In this document: in pieces, positions 1-7,876 of the stretch
How positions within the stretch are numbered: the first letter of the stretch is position 1
Layout: every line of letters starts with the position of its first letter
Assembly: GCA_003512825.1 (NCBI GenBank)
Contig: DOOI01000139.1
Location: forward strand, 2,417-23,226
Length of the DNA: 20,810 nt
Direction: 5' to 3'
Source of the DNA: Paracoccaceae bacterium
GTDB taxonomy: Bacteria > Pseudomonadota > Alphaproteobacteria > Rhodobacterales > Rhodobacteraceae
Position numbers and translations under genes: made by a program
The notes under the pieces: generated by a model
The model's input: the letters and a program-made list of their open reading frames with translations, nothing else
Database searches by the model: none
What the model was told of the DNA's origin: nothing

Positions 1-1053
1 CGCATGGCCGAAATCGACATGCAAAACACCCAGTCCATCGTGTCTTTCGGTGCCCGTGCACAAATCGAACTCCAAGAAATCAGCCAAGCCATGCTGCAAG
101 ACGTCCGCAACAAGGATGTCGGGCCCGCAGGCGACAGCCTGCGCGATATTGTCACCACTATTCGCGGCTTTGCTGTCTCCGAATTGGACGTGCGTCGCAA
201 ACGCTCATGGTGGGAACGCCTGATTGGCCGCGCCGCACCGCTCGCACGTTTCACCGCGCGCTTTGAGCAGGTGCAGGGCCAGATCGACCGCATCACTGAA
301 AATCTGCTCGAGCATGAACACAAGCTGCTCAAAGACATCAAATCCCTCGACATGCTCTATGACCGCACGTTGAATTTCTACGACGAATTGGCGCTCTATA
401 TCGCCGCAGGCGAAGCAAAACTGGCGGAACTCGACGCGACCACCATCCCCGCCAAAGAGGCCGAGGTGCAAGCAGCAGCCGAAACCGATCAGGTGATGAC
501 CGCGCAAGAACTGCGCGACCTGCGCGCCGCCCGCGATGATCTGGAGCGCCGGGTGCATGACCTCAAACTCACCCGCCAAGTCACCATGCAATCACTGCCC
601 TCTATTCGTCTGGTGCAGGAAAACGACAAATCGCTGGTCACAAAGATCAACTCGACCTTGGTCAACACCGTGCCACTTTGGGAAACGCAATTGGCGCAAG
701 CCGTCACCATCCAGCGCTCAGCCGAAGCGGCCGCTGCGGTGCGCTCTGCAAATGATCTCACCAACGAACTCCTCAAGGCCAATGCCAAGAACCTTCGCGA
801 TTCCAACAAGATGATCCGCGAAGAAATGGAGCGTGGCGTCTTCGATATCGAGGCTGTCAAACAAGCGAACGCCGACTTGATCGGGACCATTCAGGAAAGT
901 CTGGAAATCGCCGACGAAGGCAAACGCCGTCGCGCCGAGGCCGAAACCGAGCTGAAGAAGATGGAGGCCGAACTGCGCGACACGCTCGCCGCAGCCAAGG
1001 CCAAGGCCACGGGTCTGGGTGACACCGCCGCGACCTCCGTGCCGAAAGCCTGA
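1..1053 (+). CDS. TelA-family toxic anion resistance protein (5' partial)
   Basis: TelA/KlaA family, linked to tellurite and other toxic-anion resistance and to envelope stress; the biochemical activity is not established. The frame is open to the first base of the window and the earliest ATG (position 4) lies inside sequence that looks like family core, so the real start is probably upstream and some tens of residues are missing. Visible features are the family block QAMLQDVRNKDVGPAGDSLR, a WW pair in RKRSWWERLIGR, and long, mostly helical charged stretches likely to form coiled coils. No signal peptide or membrane span is seen, so it is probably cytoplasmic or peripheral. The stop is five bases before the DUF2927 gene, and the SPFH gene follows, which suggests one operon. 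The family call is firm; the substrate is unknown. Confidence 0.88.
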   Translation, partial: RMAEIDMQNTQSIVSFGARAQIELQEISQAMLQDVRNKDVGPAGDSLRDIVTTIRGFAVSELDVRRKRSWWERLIGRAAPLARFTARFEQVQGQIDRITENLLEHEHKLLKDIKSLDMLYDRTLNFYDELALYIAAGEAKLAELDATTIPAKEAEVQAAAETDQVMTAQELRDLRAARDDLERRVHDLKLTRQVTMQSLPSIRLVQENDKSLVTKINSTLVNTVPLWETQLAQAVTIQRSAEAAAAVRSANDLTNELLKANAKNLRDSNKMIREEMERGVFDIEAVKQANADLIGTIQESLEIADEGKRRRAEAETELKKMEAELRDTLAAAKAKATGLGDTAATSVPKA

Positions 1054-1058
1054 CACCG

Positions 1059-2054
1059 ATGCGGGCTTTCGGCGCAACATTCGGCAGCAAAAAGGATCGC
1101 GCATATCCGCGCCGCACCTCATTGGGTGTGGCGCTGGCGTCCCTTATTGCCGTCGCCGCCTGTATGGAAACCGCGCCCCGCCCCGACGCGTCGCGCGAGC
1201 GCCCCATTGCCCCCCCGCCCGGTGTCGCGCAAAACGCCCCTTCAGAGGCCTCGCAATCACTCGCGGGATTTTACGCGCGCGTGCAACGCGAGTTGCTATC
1301 GCAAGGCTTGCTTCGCACGGATGGTGGCGGGCCAGACACGCCTTTCGACGCCGATATGGCGCTGCGAAACTTCGAGCGCATCGCCTTTTACGATGAATAT
1401 GCCCGCGGGGGTGGACTGCGCGCCGCCGCAAATGCCCCCGGTGCCCTAAGGCGCTGGGAAGGACCCGTGCGCTTTGCCGTCGAATTTGGCGGCACCGTGC
1501 TTCCCAGCCGCCAGACCAGCGACCGCCAGATGGTCGCGGGCTATGTCCAGCGCCTCGCCCGCCTCACCGGGCACCCTTTGGGGATGGCGCCCGCAGCCGG
1601 GGCGAATTTCCACGTCTTGATGGTCGGCGAAGACGACCGTAGCCAAATGCTCAACCGCGTCAAAAGCCTTGTGCCCAATATTGACCGCGCCTCGCTTGGC
1701 CTCCTGCAAGCAATGCCGCGCGGGATCCATTGTCTGGTTATGGCCTTCGCTGAAGGGCCAAGCGACCACACCTATACACGCGCCATTGCGGTGATCCGCG
1801 CCGAACACCCCGACCTTCTGCGCCTGTCTTGCGTGCATGAAGAGTTGGCCCAAGGGCTTGGTCTGGCCAACGACAGCCCAGCAGCCCGTCCCTCTATCTT
1901 CAATGATGATGACGAATTCGCGCTTCTCACCACCCAAGACGAGCTTTTTCTCCGCATCCTTTATGACGACCGCCTCGCACCCGGCATGACCCTAAGCCAA
2001 GCGCGTCCAATCATTTATGACATCGCCGCCACCGCACTCGGCGGCCCAAGCTGA
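1059..2054 (+). CDS. DUF2927 family putative lipoprotein
   Basis: 331 residues. The N-terminus has basic residues (KKDR, PRR), a hydrophobic stretch and a lipobox-like IAVAAC with Cys35, so it is probably a lipoprotein anchored in the envelope. Residues about 70-325 match the DUF2927 family, which has no assigned function. A notable motif is CVHEELAQGLGL (258-269): it looks like the HExx region of zinc peptidases, but the second zinc His is replaced by Gln265. Cys225 and Cys258 could form a disulfide. The ATG lies five bases after the telA stop with no clear Shine-Dalgarno, so translation may depend on coupling to telA. The SPFH gene begins 23 bases downstream. Family call is good; a proteolytic role would be speculation. 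Confidence 0.85.
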   Translation: MRAFGATFGSKKDRAYPRRTSLGVALASLIAVAACMETAPRPDASRERPIAPPPGVAQNAPSEASQSLAGFYARVQRELLSQGLLRTDGGGPDTPFDADMALRNFERIAFYDEYARGGGLRAAANAPGALRRWEGPVRFAVEFGGTVLPSRQTSDRQMVAGYVQRLARLTGHPLGMAPAAGANFHVLMVGEDDRSQMLNRVKSLVPNIDRASLGLLQAMPRGIHCLVMAFAEGPSDHTYTRAIAVIRAEHPDLLRLSCVHEELAQGLGLANDSPAARPSIFNDDDEFALLTTQDELFLRILYDDRLAPGMTLSQARPIIYDIAATALGGPS

Positions 2055-2077
2055 ATTTTTCCCAAAGGGAGACCGCC

Positions 2078-3199
2078 ATGGGCATTCTCGATTTCCTCTC
2101 CGGCCAATTTATCGACGTCATTCACTGGACCGATGATACCCGCGACACACTCGTGTGGCGCTTCGAGCGCGAGGGCCATGAAATCAAATACGGGGCGAAA
2201 CTCACCGTTCGCGAAGGCCAAGCCGCTGTTTTCGTTCATGAAGGCCAACTCGCGGATGTGTTCACTCCAGGCCTTTACATGCTCGAAACCAACAACATGC
2301 CGATCCTGACCTCCCTCAACCACTGGGACCACGGCTTTCGCTCGCCGTTCAAAAGCGAGGTCTACTTCGTCAACACCACCCGCTTTGCAAATCTCAAATG
2401 GGGCACCAAGAATCCGGTCATCTGCCGCGATCCCGAATTTGGCCCGGTCCGTCTGCGCGCATTTGGCACTTACAGCATCCGCGTCACCGGTCCGGGGCAT
2501 TTCATGCGGGAAATTGTTGGCACGGATGGCGAATTCACGATGGATGAAATCAGCTATCAAATCCGCAATATCATCGTCCAAGAATTTTCCCGCGTAATCG
2601 CAGCCGCAGGCATCCCCGTGCTCGACATGGCAGCAAATACAGCCGAGCTGGGCAAGGTCCTTTCCAAACGGATCGAGCCGACACTGGCCGATTACGGCCT
2701 TTCACTGCCCGAGCTTTACATCGAAAATATCTCACTGCCCGAAGACGTCGAACGCGCTTTGGACAAACGCACATCCATGGGCATGGCAGGCGATTTGGCG
2801 CGTTACGCCCAATATAGCGCCGCCGAGGCCATGACAGAAAGCGCGCGCAATCCCGGTTCAGGCGGTGGCGCCATGGGCGCAGCCGTCGGCGCGATGCTTG
2901 GCGCACAAGCCGCAACCATCGGCGCACAAGCCGGGGGCAGCCTGCAAGGCCCATCGGGCGCACGCCCCATTCCCCCTGCGCCGCCCGCCCCCGTCGAGCA
3001 TGTCTGGCACATTGCTGCCGAGGGCCAAACCTCCGGCCCCTTTTCCCTCGCCGCCATGGGGCGCAAGGCGGCCGACGGTAGTCTCACCCGCGACACTTAT
3101 GTCTGGACGGCCGGGCAGGATGGCTGGAAACACGCAGGCGACGTCGGCGATCTGGCCCGCCTCTTTACTGTGCTGCCTCCACCGCCTCCCGGTGCCTGA
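2078..3199 (+). CDS. SPFH domain protein with C-terminal GYF_2 domain
   Basis: 373 residues. The first ~250 residues match the YdjI-like ('virion core protein') branch of the SPFH/band-7 superfamily, whose members assemble at membranes; the start MGILDFLSGQFIDVIHW is typical. A Gly/Ala/Pro-rich linker (about 255-305) leads to a GYF_2 domain (about 308-362) with the expected W...G...GPF...G.L...T.VW...W pattern, probably a protein-binding module. No hydrophobic span is present, so membrane attachment would need a partner; the zinc-ribbon membrane protein at 3775 is a candidate because B. subtilis YdjI is recruited by YdjG/YdjH. The start has a strong Shine-Dalgarno (AAAGGGAG) seven bases upstream. 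It follows telA and DUF2927 on the same strand. Confidence 0.88.
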   Translation: MGILDFLSGQFIDVIHWTDDTRDTLVWRFEREGHEIKYGAKLTVREGQAAVFVHEGQLADVFTPGLYMLETNNMPILTSLNHWDHGFRSPFKSEVYFVNTTRFANLKWGTKNPVICRDPEFGPVRLRAFGTYSIRVTGPGHFMREIVGTDGEFTMDEISYQIRNIIVQEFSRVIAAAGIPVLDMAANTAELGKVLSKRIEPTLADYGLSLPELYIENISLPEDVERALDKRTSMGMAGDLARYAQYSAAEAMTESARNPGSGGGAMGAAVGAMLGAQAATIGAQAGGSLQGPSGARPIPPAPPAPVEHVWHIAAEGQTSGPFSLAAMGRKAADGSLTRDTYVWTAGQDGWKHAGDVGDLARLFTVLPPPPPGA

Positions 3200-3224
3200 C
3201 CTGCCCCCTCCGGGTCTGCGGGCT

Positions 3225-3593
3225 TTACCGGCTCACCGCAAATTTCCAGCGCGATACAGCGCTGGTCAACACCTTGGACGCTTCACTGAACTCCGCATCC
3301 AGCAGTGCCAAGGCGAGATCCTTTTGCCCCAGTACAATCTTCTGAGCCACTTTACTCGCTTTAGAATGAAACTCTGCATGCCGCCGAATGGTCTCTTGCG
3401 CCTCTTGCGACCCCCGCACCTCCGGGCTCAGCCCGTCGAGCCAGCGGCCAAAGGCGCAATTGTGATGGTCGCCTGCATCCTTCACCAAATCCTGACGGTC
3501 GTTCATATGCACCGCCACCCGAAGACGATGCTTCCACGCGCCATGCGCGCCAATTGCATCGGTGAGTTTTTGATAAATTTCTGGGGTCGACAT
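3225..3593 (-). CDS. Stand-alone CZB (chemoreceptor zinc-binding) domain protein
   Basis: 122 residues made almost wholly of one CZB domain. The zinc signature is complete: His17-x-x-Trp20, Cys46-x-F-G-x-Trp51, then His72 and His76, giving three His and one Cys. In characterised CZB proteins the zinc-bound cysteine tunes zinc affinity and can react with oxidants such as hypochlorite; here a sensory role is inferred. No signal peptide or membrane span is seen, so it is cytoplasmic. The start at 3593 is chosen over an in-frame ATG nine codons upstream because AAGGAG lies six bases before it. The gene sits on the strand opposite the TelA/SPFH/zinc-ribbon cluster, with its stop 25 bases from the SPFH stop. 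A remnant of a second CZB gene lies just upstream. Confidence 0.9.
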   Translation of the reverse strand: MSTPEIYQKLTDAIGAHGAWKHRLRVAVHMNDRQDLVKDAGDHHNCAFGRWLDGLSPEVRGSQEAQETIRRHAEFHSKASKVAQKIVLGQKDLALALLDAEFSEASKVLTSAVSRWKFAVSR

Positions 3594-3599
3594 TGGGCT

Positions 3600-3605
3600 C
3601 TCCTT
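3600..3605 (-). promoter_or_regulatory. Ribosome binding site that sets the CZB start
   Basis: AAGGAG on the minus strand, six bases before the ATG at 3593. It supports that start over the in-frame ATG at 3620, which would place this site inside the coding region. Confidence 0.75.
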
Positions 3606-3663
3606 ACAAATCTGGGTCACACTTCGGCGTGTGAGAAATCACATCCACAGCAGGCAAATCCCA

Positions 3664-3729
3664 TTACCGTATCAATGCGAACTTCCACCGCGACACCGCA
3701 CTGGTCAAAACCTTGGCCGCGTCGGGTGA
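3664..3729 (-). pseudogene. 3' remnant of a second CZB-domain gene
   Basis: Read on the minus strand, these 22 codons end in TAA and contain KVLTSAVSRWKFA, identical to the C-terminal part of the intact CZB protein at 3225-3593, followed by LIR instead of VSR. Within the 13 identical residues eight codons differ, all synonymously (for example AAA/AAG, TTT/TTC, GTG/GTT). A TGA at 3730-3732 precedes the fragment in frame, and further upstream homology fades. The pattern suggests a once-functional paralogue that lost its 5' part, rather than a recent duplication. It lies in the gap between the CZB start and the zinc-ribbon gene. Confidence 0.8.
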
Positions 3730-3774
3730 TCAACGTCTCACTTTTCCTTTTGTTTAGAAGAAACTAACCCTCAC

Positions 3775-4908
3775 ATGTCACAGCCGCCGAAATCTCCGTC
3801 GCAAACGCCCCAGATCGAAGCCGATCATCGCTTCCCCTGCGAACAATGCGGCGCGGACTATCACTATGACCCCACCCGCGCGGCCCTTGTGTGTGACTAT
3901 TGCGGCCATGCCCGCCCCATAGAAGGCAGCGGGCGTCACTCCCGCGCCTTGCAAGAGCTCAATCTTGATACCGCCCTCAAAGGCTTGCTGCCGCTTCAGG
4001 AAATCGAAGAGACCCAAATCTCCAAATGCTCCAACTGCGGCTCCGAAGTGGCTTTCGACGGGGTCGACCACGCCTCGCAATGCCCGTTTTGCGCCACACC
4101 AATCGTCACGGGAACAGGCACCAACCGCCACATCAAGCCGCGCGGCGTCCTGCCCTTTGCCCTCACCGAGTCACAGGCGCGCGCCGCCATGACCGATTGG
4201 ATGGGCCGGCTGTGGTTTGCGCCTTCAAGCCTCACCGCCTATGCGCGCAAGGGCCGCCGCATGGAGGGCATCTATGTCCCCTACTGGACCTTTGATGCCG
4301 ACACCCAAAGCCGCTACTCGGGGGAGCGCGGCACGATTTATTATGAAACCATGTCCGTCGTGCGCGATGGCAAAAGCGAAACCGTGAGTGTGCCCCGCGT
4401 GCGGTGGTCGCCGAAATCCGGGCGCGTTTCCCGGTTTTTTGATGATGTGCTGGTGCTGGCGTCCCGCACCTTGCCCAAACGGTTCACCGATGCGCTACAG
4501 CCTTGGGACCTCTCCGCACTGGAACCCTACCTGCCCCAGTATCTCGCAGGCTTTCGCGCCGAAGCCTATCAAGTCGATCTCGACCAAGGCTTTGTCGAAG
4601 CCCGCGCGCTGATGGACCGCCAGATCGAACGTGACGTAAAATTCGACATCGGTGGCGATCAACAGCGCGTTCATCGCATTGATACAGCCATCAATAACGT
4701 CACCTTCAAACATATTCTTCTGCCCGTCTGGCTCGCCGCGTATAAATATCGCGGCCAAACCTATCGCTTTGTGGTCAACGGCCAAACCGGGCGCGTGCAA
4801 GGCGAGCGCCCTTGGTCGACGTGGAAAATCGTCTTTGCCATCTTCGTGGGCCTGCTCGCTGCGGGCGCTGCTGGCTATATCGTGGCGTTGAACGAAGGCG
4901 CATTCTAA
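3775..4908 (+). CDS. Double zinc-ribbon membrane-anchored protein (YdjG-like)
   Basis: 377 residues. Two zinc ribbons lie at the N-terminus: Cys22/Cys25 with Cys40/Cys43, and Cys85/Cys88 with Cys103/Cys106. A mixed domain follows (about 120-345), then one membrane span (about 349-370, FAIFVGLLAAGAAGYIVAL) with a short tail. Homologues are often labelled 'primosomal protein N-prime / helicase' because of the zinc ribbon, but no helicase motifs are present. The architecture resembles B. subtilis YdjG, which with YdjH forms a membrane platform for SPFH protein YdjI and PspA. Proximity to the SPFH gene fits such a partnership, though the CZB gene lies between them on the other strand. The ATG has only a weak Shine-Dalgarno (AGAAG, rather distant). 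Confidence 0.82.
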   Translation: MSQPPKSPSQTPQIEADHRFPCEQCGADYHYDPTRAALVCDYCGHARPIEGSGRHSRALQELNLDTALKGLLPLQEIEETQISKCSNCGSEVAFDGVDHASQCPFCATPIVTGTGTNRHIKPRGVLPFALTESQARAAMTDWMGRLWFAPSSLTAYARKGRRMEGIYVPYWTFDADTQSRYSGERGTIYYETMSVVRDGKSETVSVPRVRWSPKSGRVSRFFDDVLVLASRTLPKRFTDALQPWDLSALEPYLPQYLAGFRAEAYQVDLDQGFVEARALMDRQIERDVKFDIGGDQQRVHRIDTAINNVTFKHILLPVWLAAYKYRGQTYRFVVNGQTGRVQGERPWSTWKIVFAIFVGLLAAGAAGYIVALNEGAF

Positions 4909-4986
4909 GTCCCGCGTCCCGTCACTGCACTTCCCCTTGCACCCTCAGGCGAGAGCCGCCAATTTGCCCCGGCAAGGGAGACGACC

Positions 4987-5670
4987 ATGACCGAAGACCT
5001 CACCACCCTCACCGCCATTCTGCATCGCCGTCATTCCACGCGTGCCTTCCGCCCCGACCCGGTGCCCGACGCGGTCATCACCGAAATCACCCGTACGGCG
5101 GCTCGTGTGCCCTCGTGGTGCAACGCACAGCCTTGGCAGGTGCATGTGACCCGCAAGGCCGAGACCGACCGCTTCCGCGAGAAACTCTACGCCACAGCAC
5201 TGGCCGAATCCTCCAAACCCGATCTCGATTGGCCCAAGCAATATACAGGCGCCTATCTCGATCGCCGTCGCACCTGTGGCTTTCAACTCTATGATGCCGT
5301 GGGCATCGCCAAGGGCGACCGTGCCGCCTCCGGCAAACAGATGATGGAAAACTACCGCCTTTTCGGTGCGCCGCATGTGGCCATCATCACCTCAGAGGCG
5401 GATCTTGGCACCTATGGCATCATGGATACGGGCGGCTTCATCGCGCTCTGGACCATCGCCGCCGAAGCCGCAGGCGTGGCCTCTGTGCCCCAAGCCGCCG
5501 TCGCAGCCTTCGCACCACTCCTGCGCGCCGAGTTTGACATTCCCGAACATCGCAGGATCCTTTGCGCGATTTCCTTCGGATATGAAGACACAGACGCCCC
5601 CATCAACGCTTTCCGAACCGAACGCGCTGAAATGTCAGAGGTCCTGCTCTGGGCCGGAAAGGATCACTGA
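4987..5670 (+). CDS. Nitroreductase family oxidoreductase (FMN-dependent)
   Basis: 227 residues, full length for the nitroreductase fold, a cytoplasmic FMN enzyme reducing nitro compounds or related electrophiles with NAD(P)H. FMN-binding family motifs are visible: RRHSTRAF (14-21) and PSWCNAQPW (42-50), plus the late glycine-rich segment [10 protein letters not shown]. The physiological substrate cannot be read from sequence. The start has AAGGGAG seven bases upstream. The stop codon overlaps the dtd start by one base (TGATG), so the two are probably co-transcribed and translationally coupled; no functional link between them is evident. Confidence 0.9.
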   Translation: MTEDLTTLTAILHRRHSTRAFRPDPVPDAVITEITRTAARVPSWCNAQPWQVHVTRKAETDRFREKLYATALAESSKPDLDWPKQYTGAYLDRRRTCGFQLYDAVGIAKGDRAASGKQMMENYRLFGAPHVAIITSEADLGTYGIMDTGGFIALWTIAAEAAGVASVPQAAVAAFAPLLRAEFDIPEHRRILCAISFGYEDTDAPINAFRTERAEMSEVLLWAGKDH

Positions 5671-6107
5671 TGCGCGCTCTGCTCCAACGCGTCACCGAAG
5701 CCCAAGTCGCAGTAGACGGCGTCGTCATCGGCCAATGCGGCCCCGGCTTGATGATCCTCGTCTGCGCCATGCAAGGCGACGACGAAGCCTCTGCCGACAA
5801 ATTGGCACAACGCGTGGCCAAACTGCGAATGTTCGCGGATGACGCGGGCAAAACCAATCTCTCGATCAAAGACATCGGCGGCAGCGCATTGGTGGTCTCC
5901 CAATTCACCCTCGCCGCCGACACCAGCCGTGGCAACCGCCCCGGCTTTTCCTTGGCCGCCCCCCCCGAGCTCGGTCGCGCGCTTTATGAACGGTTTTCCA
6001 AAAGCCTTCACGCCGAAGGAATTGCCGTTGAAACTGGCTTCTTTGGTGCGGATATGAAGGTCTCTTTGGTCAATGACGGGCCTTTCACGATCTGGCTGGA
6101 AAGCTGA
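5670..6107 (+). CDS. dtd: D-aminoacyl-tRNA deacylase
   Basis: 145 residues, the usual Dtd length. The enzyme hydrolyses D-amino acids (and glycine mischarged on tRNA-Ala) from tRNA as a cytoplasmic homodimer, guarding translation. Both family motifs are present: [17 protein letters not shown] (77-93) and NDGPFT (135-140) with the Gly-cis-Pro pair that gives chiral selectivity. The ATG overlaps the stop of the upstream nitroreductase by one base, implying coupled translation. Confidence 0.96.
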   Translation: MRALLQRVTEAQVAVDGVVIGQCGPGLMILVCAMQGDDEASADKLAQRVAKLRMFADDAGKTNLSIKDIGGSALVVSQFTLAADTSRGNRPGFSLAAPPELGRALYERFSKSLHAEGIAVETGFFGADMKVSLVNDGPFTIWLES

Positions 6108-6112
6108 CAGAC

Positions 6113-6143
6113 CGAAGCGGCGCCCGCCTTCCGGCGGCCTTCG
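6113..6143 (+). terminator. Possible weak terminator hairpin after dtd
   Basis: Two stacked stems, CGAAG/CTTCG outside and CCGCC/GGCGG inside around a TTCC loop, with an unpaired bulge between them. No T-run follows, so intrinsic termination is uncertain. The remaining bases to the next gene (6144-6270) hold a short inverted repeat (GCTTG/CAAGC, 6205-6219) and no convincing promoter. Confidence 0.3.
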
Positions 6144-6270
6144 ACCACCTAAAGTCATCTGGAACACAGAACGCTTCGCGCGGGAATTTTTCCGCCTCGT
6201 GTTTGCTTGATTGCCAAGCCTATGGGCGCGGTGTAGAGGCGCGACAGTTCCCTTATTTTAGGCGGCTTTC

Positions 6271-6822
6271 ATGCTTTCGCTCCATTCCATCCCCGGCGCC
6301 TTCAGCGACGCGGATTGTGACCGTGTTCTAGAAATCGTGCGCGCAGAAAAAGCCCGCGATGCACGGCTTGTCGGTCAAAACAAAGATCACAACATTCGCC
6401 GCGCCGACCTCGTGTGGATCGATGAGGTCGAAGGCGCGGAATGGGTCATGGACCGCATCATTTCTACCGTCGCAGAAGCCAATCGCGAAGTTTACGATTT
6501 TGCGCTCAGCGATTTTGCCGAAAGCGCGCAAGTGGCCCGCTACGGCGCCGAGCGCGAAGGCCATTTTGATTGGCATTCCGACATTGGCGAAGGGCCAATA
6601 GCCGGGCGTCGCAAATTGACCATGGTGGTGCAACTTTCCCCCCCCGACAGTTACACGGGGGGGCAGCTAGAGGTCATGCCGTCAAATACCATCTTCGCCG
6701 CCCCCAAGACGCGCGGCACCGCGACGCTTTTTCCGTCCTACCTCTTGCACCGCGTCACCCCTGTGACCCAAGGCGAGCGGTTTTCGCTCACGATCTGGGC
6801 GCATGGGCCACAGTTTCGCTGA
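6271..6822 (+). CDS. 2OG-Fe(II) oxygenase superfamily protein
   Basis: 183 residues forming one prolyl-4-hydroxylase-type double-stranded beta-helix. The iron ligands are visible as HSD (His102, Asp104) and His160, with Arg170 placed to bind 2-oxoglutarate. The region GGQLEV (130-135) is the usual strand between them. It resembles PKHD-type hydroxylases (YbiX-like) but is shorter than the ~225 residues of those, so it lacks their C-terminal extension. It should hydroxylate a protein or small molecule; the substrate is unknown. The upstream AGGCGG is a modest ribosome site. It is a single gene facing the MBL gene tail to tail. Confidence 0.88.
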   Translation: MLSLHSIPGAFSDADCDRVLEIVRAEKARDARLVGQNKDHNIRRADLVWIDEVEGAEWVMDRIISTVAEANREVYDFALSDFAESAQVARYGAEREGHFDWHSDIGEGPIAGRRKLTMVVQLSPPDSYTGGQLEVMPSNTIFAAPKTRGTATLFPSYLLHRVTPVTQGERFSLTIWAHGPQFR

Positions 6823-6835
6823 GGAATGCGCGCAC

Positions 6836-6866
6836 AGAAAGGCCCCCGCCTGATCCGGCGGGAGCC
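6836..6866 (-). terminator. Intrinsic terminator of the MBL-fold gene
   Basis: On the minus strand a GC-rich stem (CCCGCC/GGCGGG, loop of six, extended by GGC...GCC with one mismatch) is followed by TTTCTGT. It lies 14 bases after the MBL stop and may also slow transcripts from the opposing oxygenase gene. Confidence 0.65.
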
Positions 6867-6880
6867 GTCACTCGCTGCCC

Positions 6881-7810
6881 TTAGCCTTCAAGCATGAACT
6901 GATAGCTCGCCGGGACATAGCGGAACGCACTGTCTTTCGCTTCGACAAATCCCAAGGCCGGGAAGGGCATGTGATAGCCGATAAAGGGAATTTTCTCGGC
7001 GGCCATCATCCCCAAGAGCGCTTTGCGCGTTGCTGCGGCTTGGCTCTTGTCCATATCGAATTTCACTTCCCAATCGGGATGCGCCAGCGACCACACGTAG
7101 TGATTGGCAAAATCCGCCCCGATCACCAGCGACTTGCCCGCGCTTTCCACGCGATATGCCATATGTCCGGGCGTATGACCAAAGGCTGCCATGGCCGAAA
7201 TCCCCGAGGCCGCGCTGCCACCGTCCTGTAACATGCTCATTTTTTCCGCCATAGGCACGACGTTCTTTTCAAAGCCTTCGTTGCCGGACATTGCCCAGTG
7301 ATCATATTCCGCCGAACCCGTCACATAGCGCGCATTGGCAAATGTCGGCGCGGTTTCGGTCATCAGCCCACCAATATGATCGCCATGCATATGGGTGAGT
7401 ACGACCACATCCACCTGATCAGGCGTATACCCTGCCGCTGCCAATGCAGTCGTGATACCCGCACCATTCAGACCCGTGTCAAACAAGACAAGCTCGCTGC
7501 CAGTATTCACCAAGGTCGGCGTAAAGAAAAACTGCGCCTTGTCGGTTGGGATCATCGCTGCCTCAGACGCTGCGGTAAATTCCTCCGGCGTCGCATTCAG
7601 CCCAAAGATCGTTTGTGGCTCTGGCACCGTGCGCGTCCCGGCCAGCAAGGTCGTCACTTCGAAATCGCCAAGCTTGAAGCGATTATAAGGCGCAAAGCCA
7701 GCGCCCTTCATGTCAGCCGCGGCCAAAGCCGAGCGCGCACTCAGTCCCGCAAGAGGCAAAGCGACAGCGGCCCCCAACAGGCCCCGACGAGACAGGTTTA
7801 TTTCGGTCAT
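6881..7810 (-). CDS. Tat-exported MBL-fold metallo-hydrolase
   Basis: 309 residues. The N-terminus has a twin-arginine signal (SRRGLLGAAVALPLAG, residues 7-22), so the protein is folded and loaded with metal before export. The metallo-beta-lactamase fold is complete: THMHGDH (139-145), TPGH (His216), GAD (Asp233) and YH (His280), which can hold two metal ions. The overall pattern fits the group containing lactonases and organophosphate hydrolases such as methyl parathion hydrolase; a periplasmic ester or lactone hydrolase is likely, substrate unknown. The start has a strong AAGGAGGA five bases upstream. The divergent gltX shares the upstream region, which holds two -10-like boxes and an inverted repeat. 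Confidence 0.9.
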   Translation of the reverse strand: MTEINLSRRGLLGAAVALPLAGLSARSALAAADMKGAGFAPYNRFKLGDFEVTTLLAGTRTVPEPQTIFGLNATPEEFTAASEAAMIPTDKAQFFFTPTLVNTGSELVLFDTGLNGAGITTALAAAGYTPDQVDVVVLTHMHGDHIGGLMTETAPTFANARYVTGSAEYDHWAMSGNEGFEKNVVPMAEKMSMLQDGGSAASGISAMAAFGHTPGHMAYRVESAGKSLVIGADFANHYVWSLAHPDWEVKFDMDKSQAAATRKALLGMMAAEKIPFIGYHMPFPALGFVEAKDSAFRYVPASYQFMLEG

Positions 7811-7837
7811 AGCAGTCCTCCTTCATGCGGTTTTCTC

Positions 7838-7854
7838 TTTATACGAGAGTTATA
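7838..7854 (-). promoter_or_regulatory. Candidate -10 elements of the MBL gene
   Basis: On the minus strand TATAAC (7854-7849) and TATAAA (7843-7838) occur 28-45 bases before the start codon, either of which could act as a -10 box. No clear TTGACA lies at the right distance upstream, which suggests dependence on an activator. Confidence 0.35.
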
Positions 7855-7876
7855 GCGCATTTTTCGCCTTCGCCCC

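Noticed and set aside
1833..1868. Calling the DUF2927 protein a zinc protease.
   Set aside because: The second zinc-binding His is Gln and no further ligand is certain, so only the resemblance is reported as a finding.
2865..3767. Plus-strand open frame of 300 codons covering the SPFH tail, the CZB gene and the gap.
   Set aside because: It crosses two real genes out of frame, has low-complexity Pro/Arg/His content and no ribosome site.
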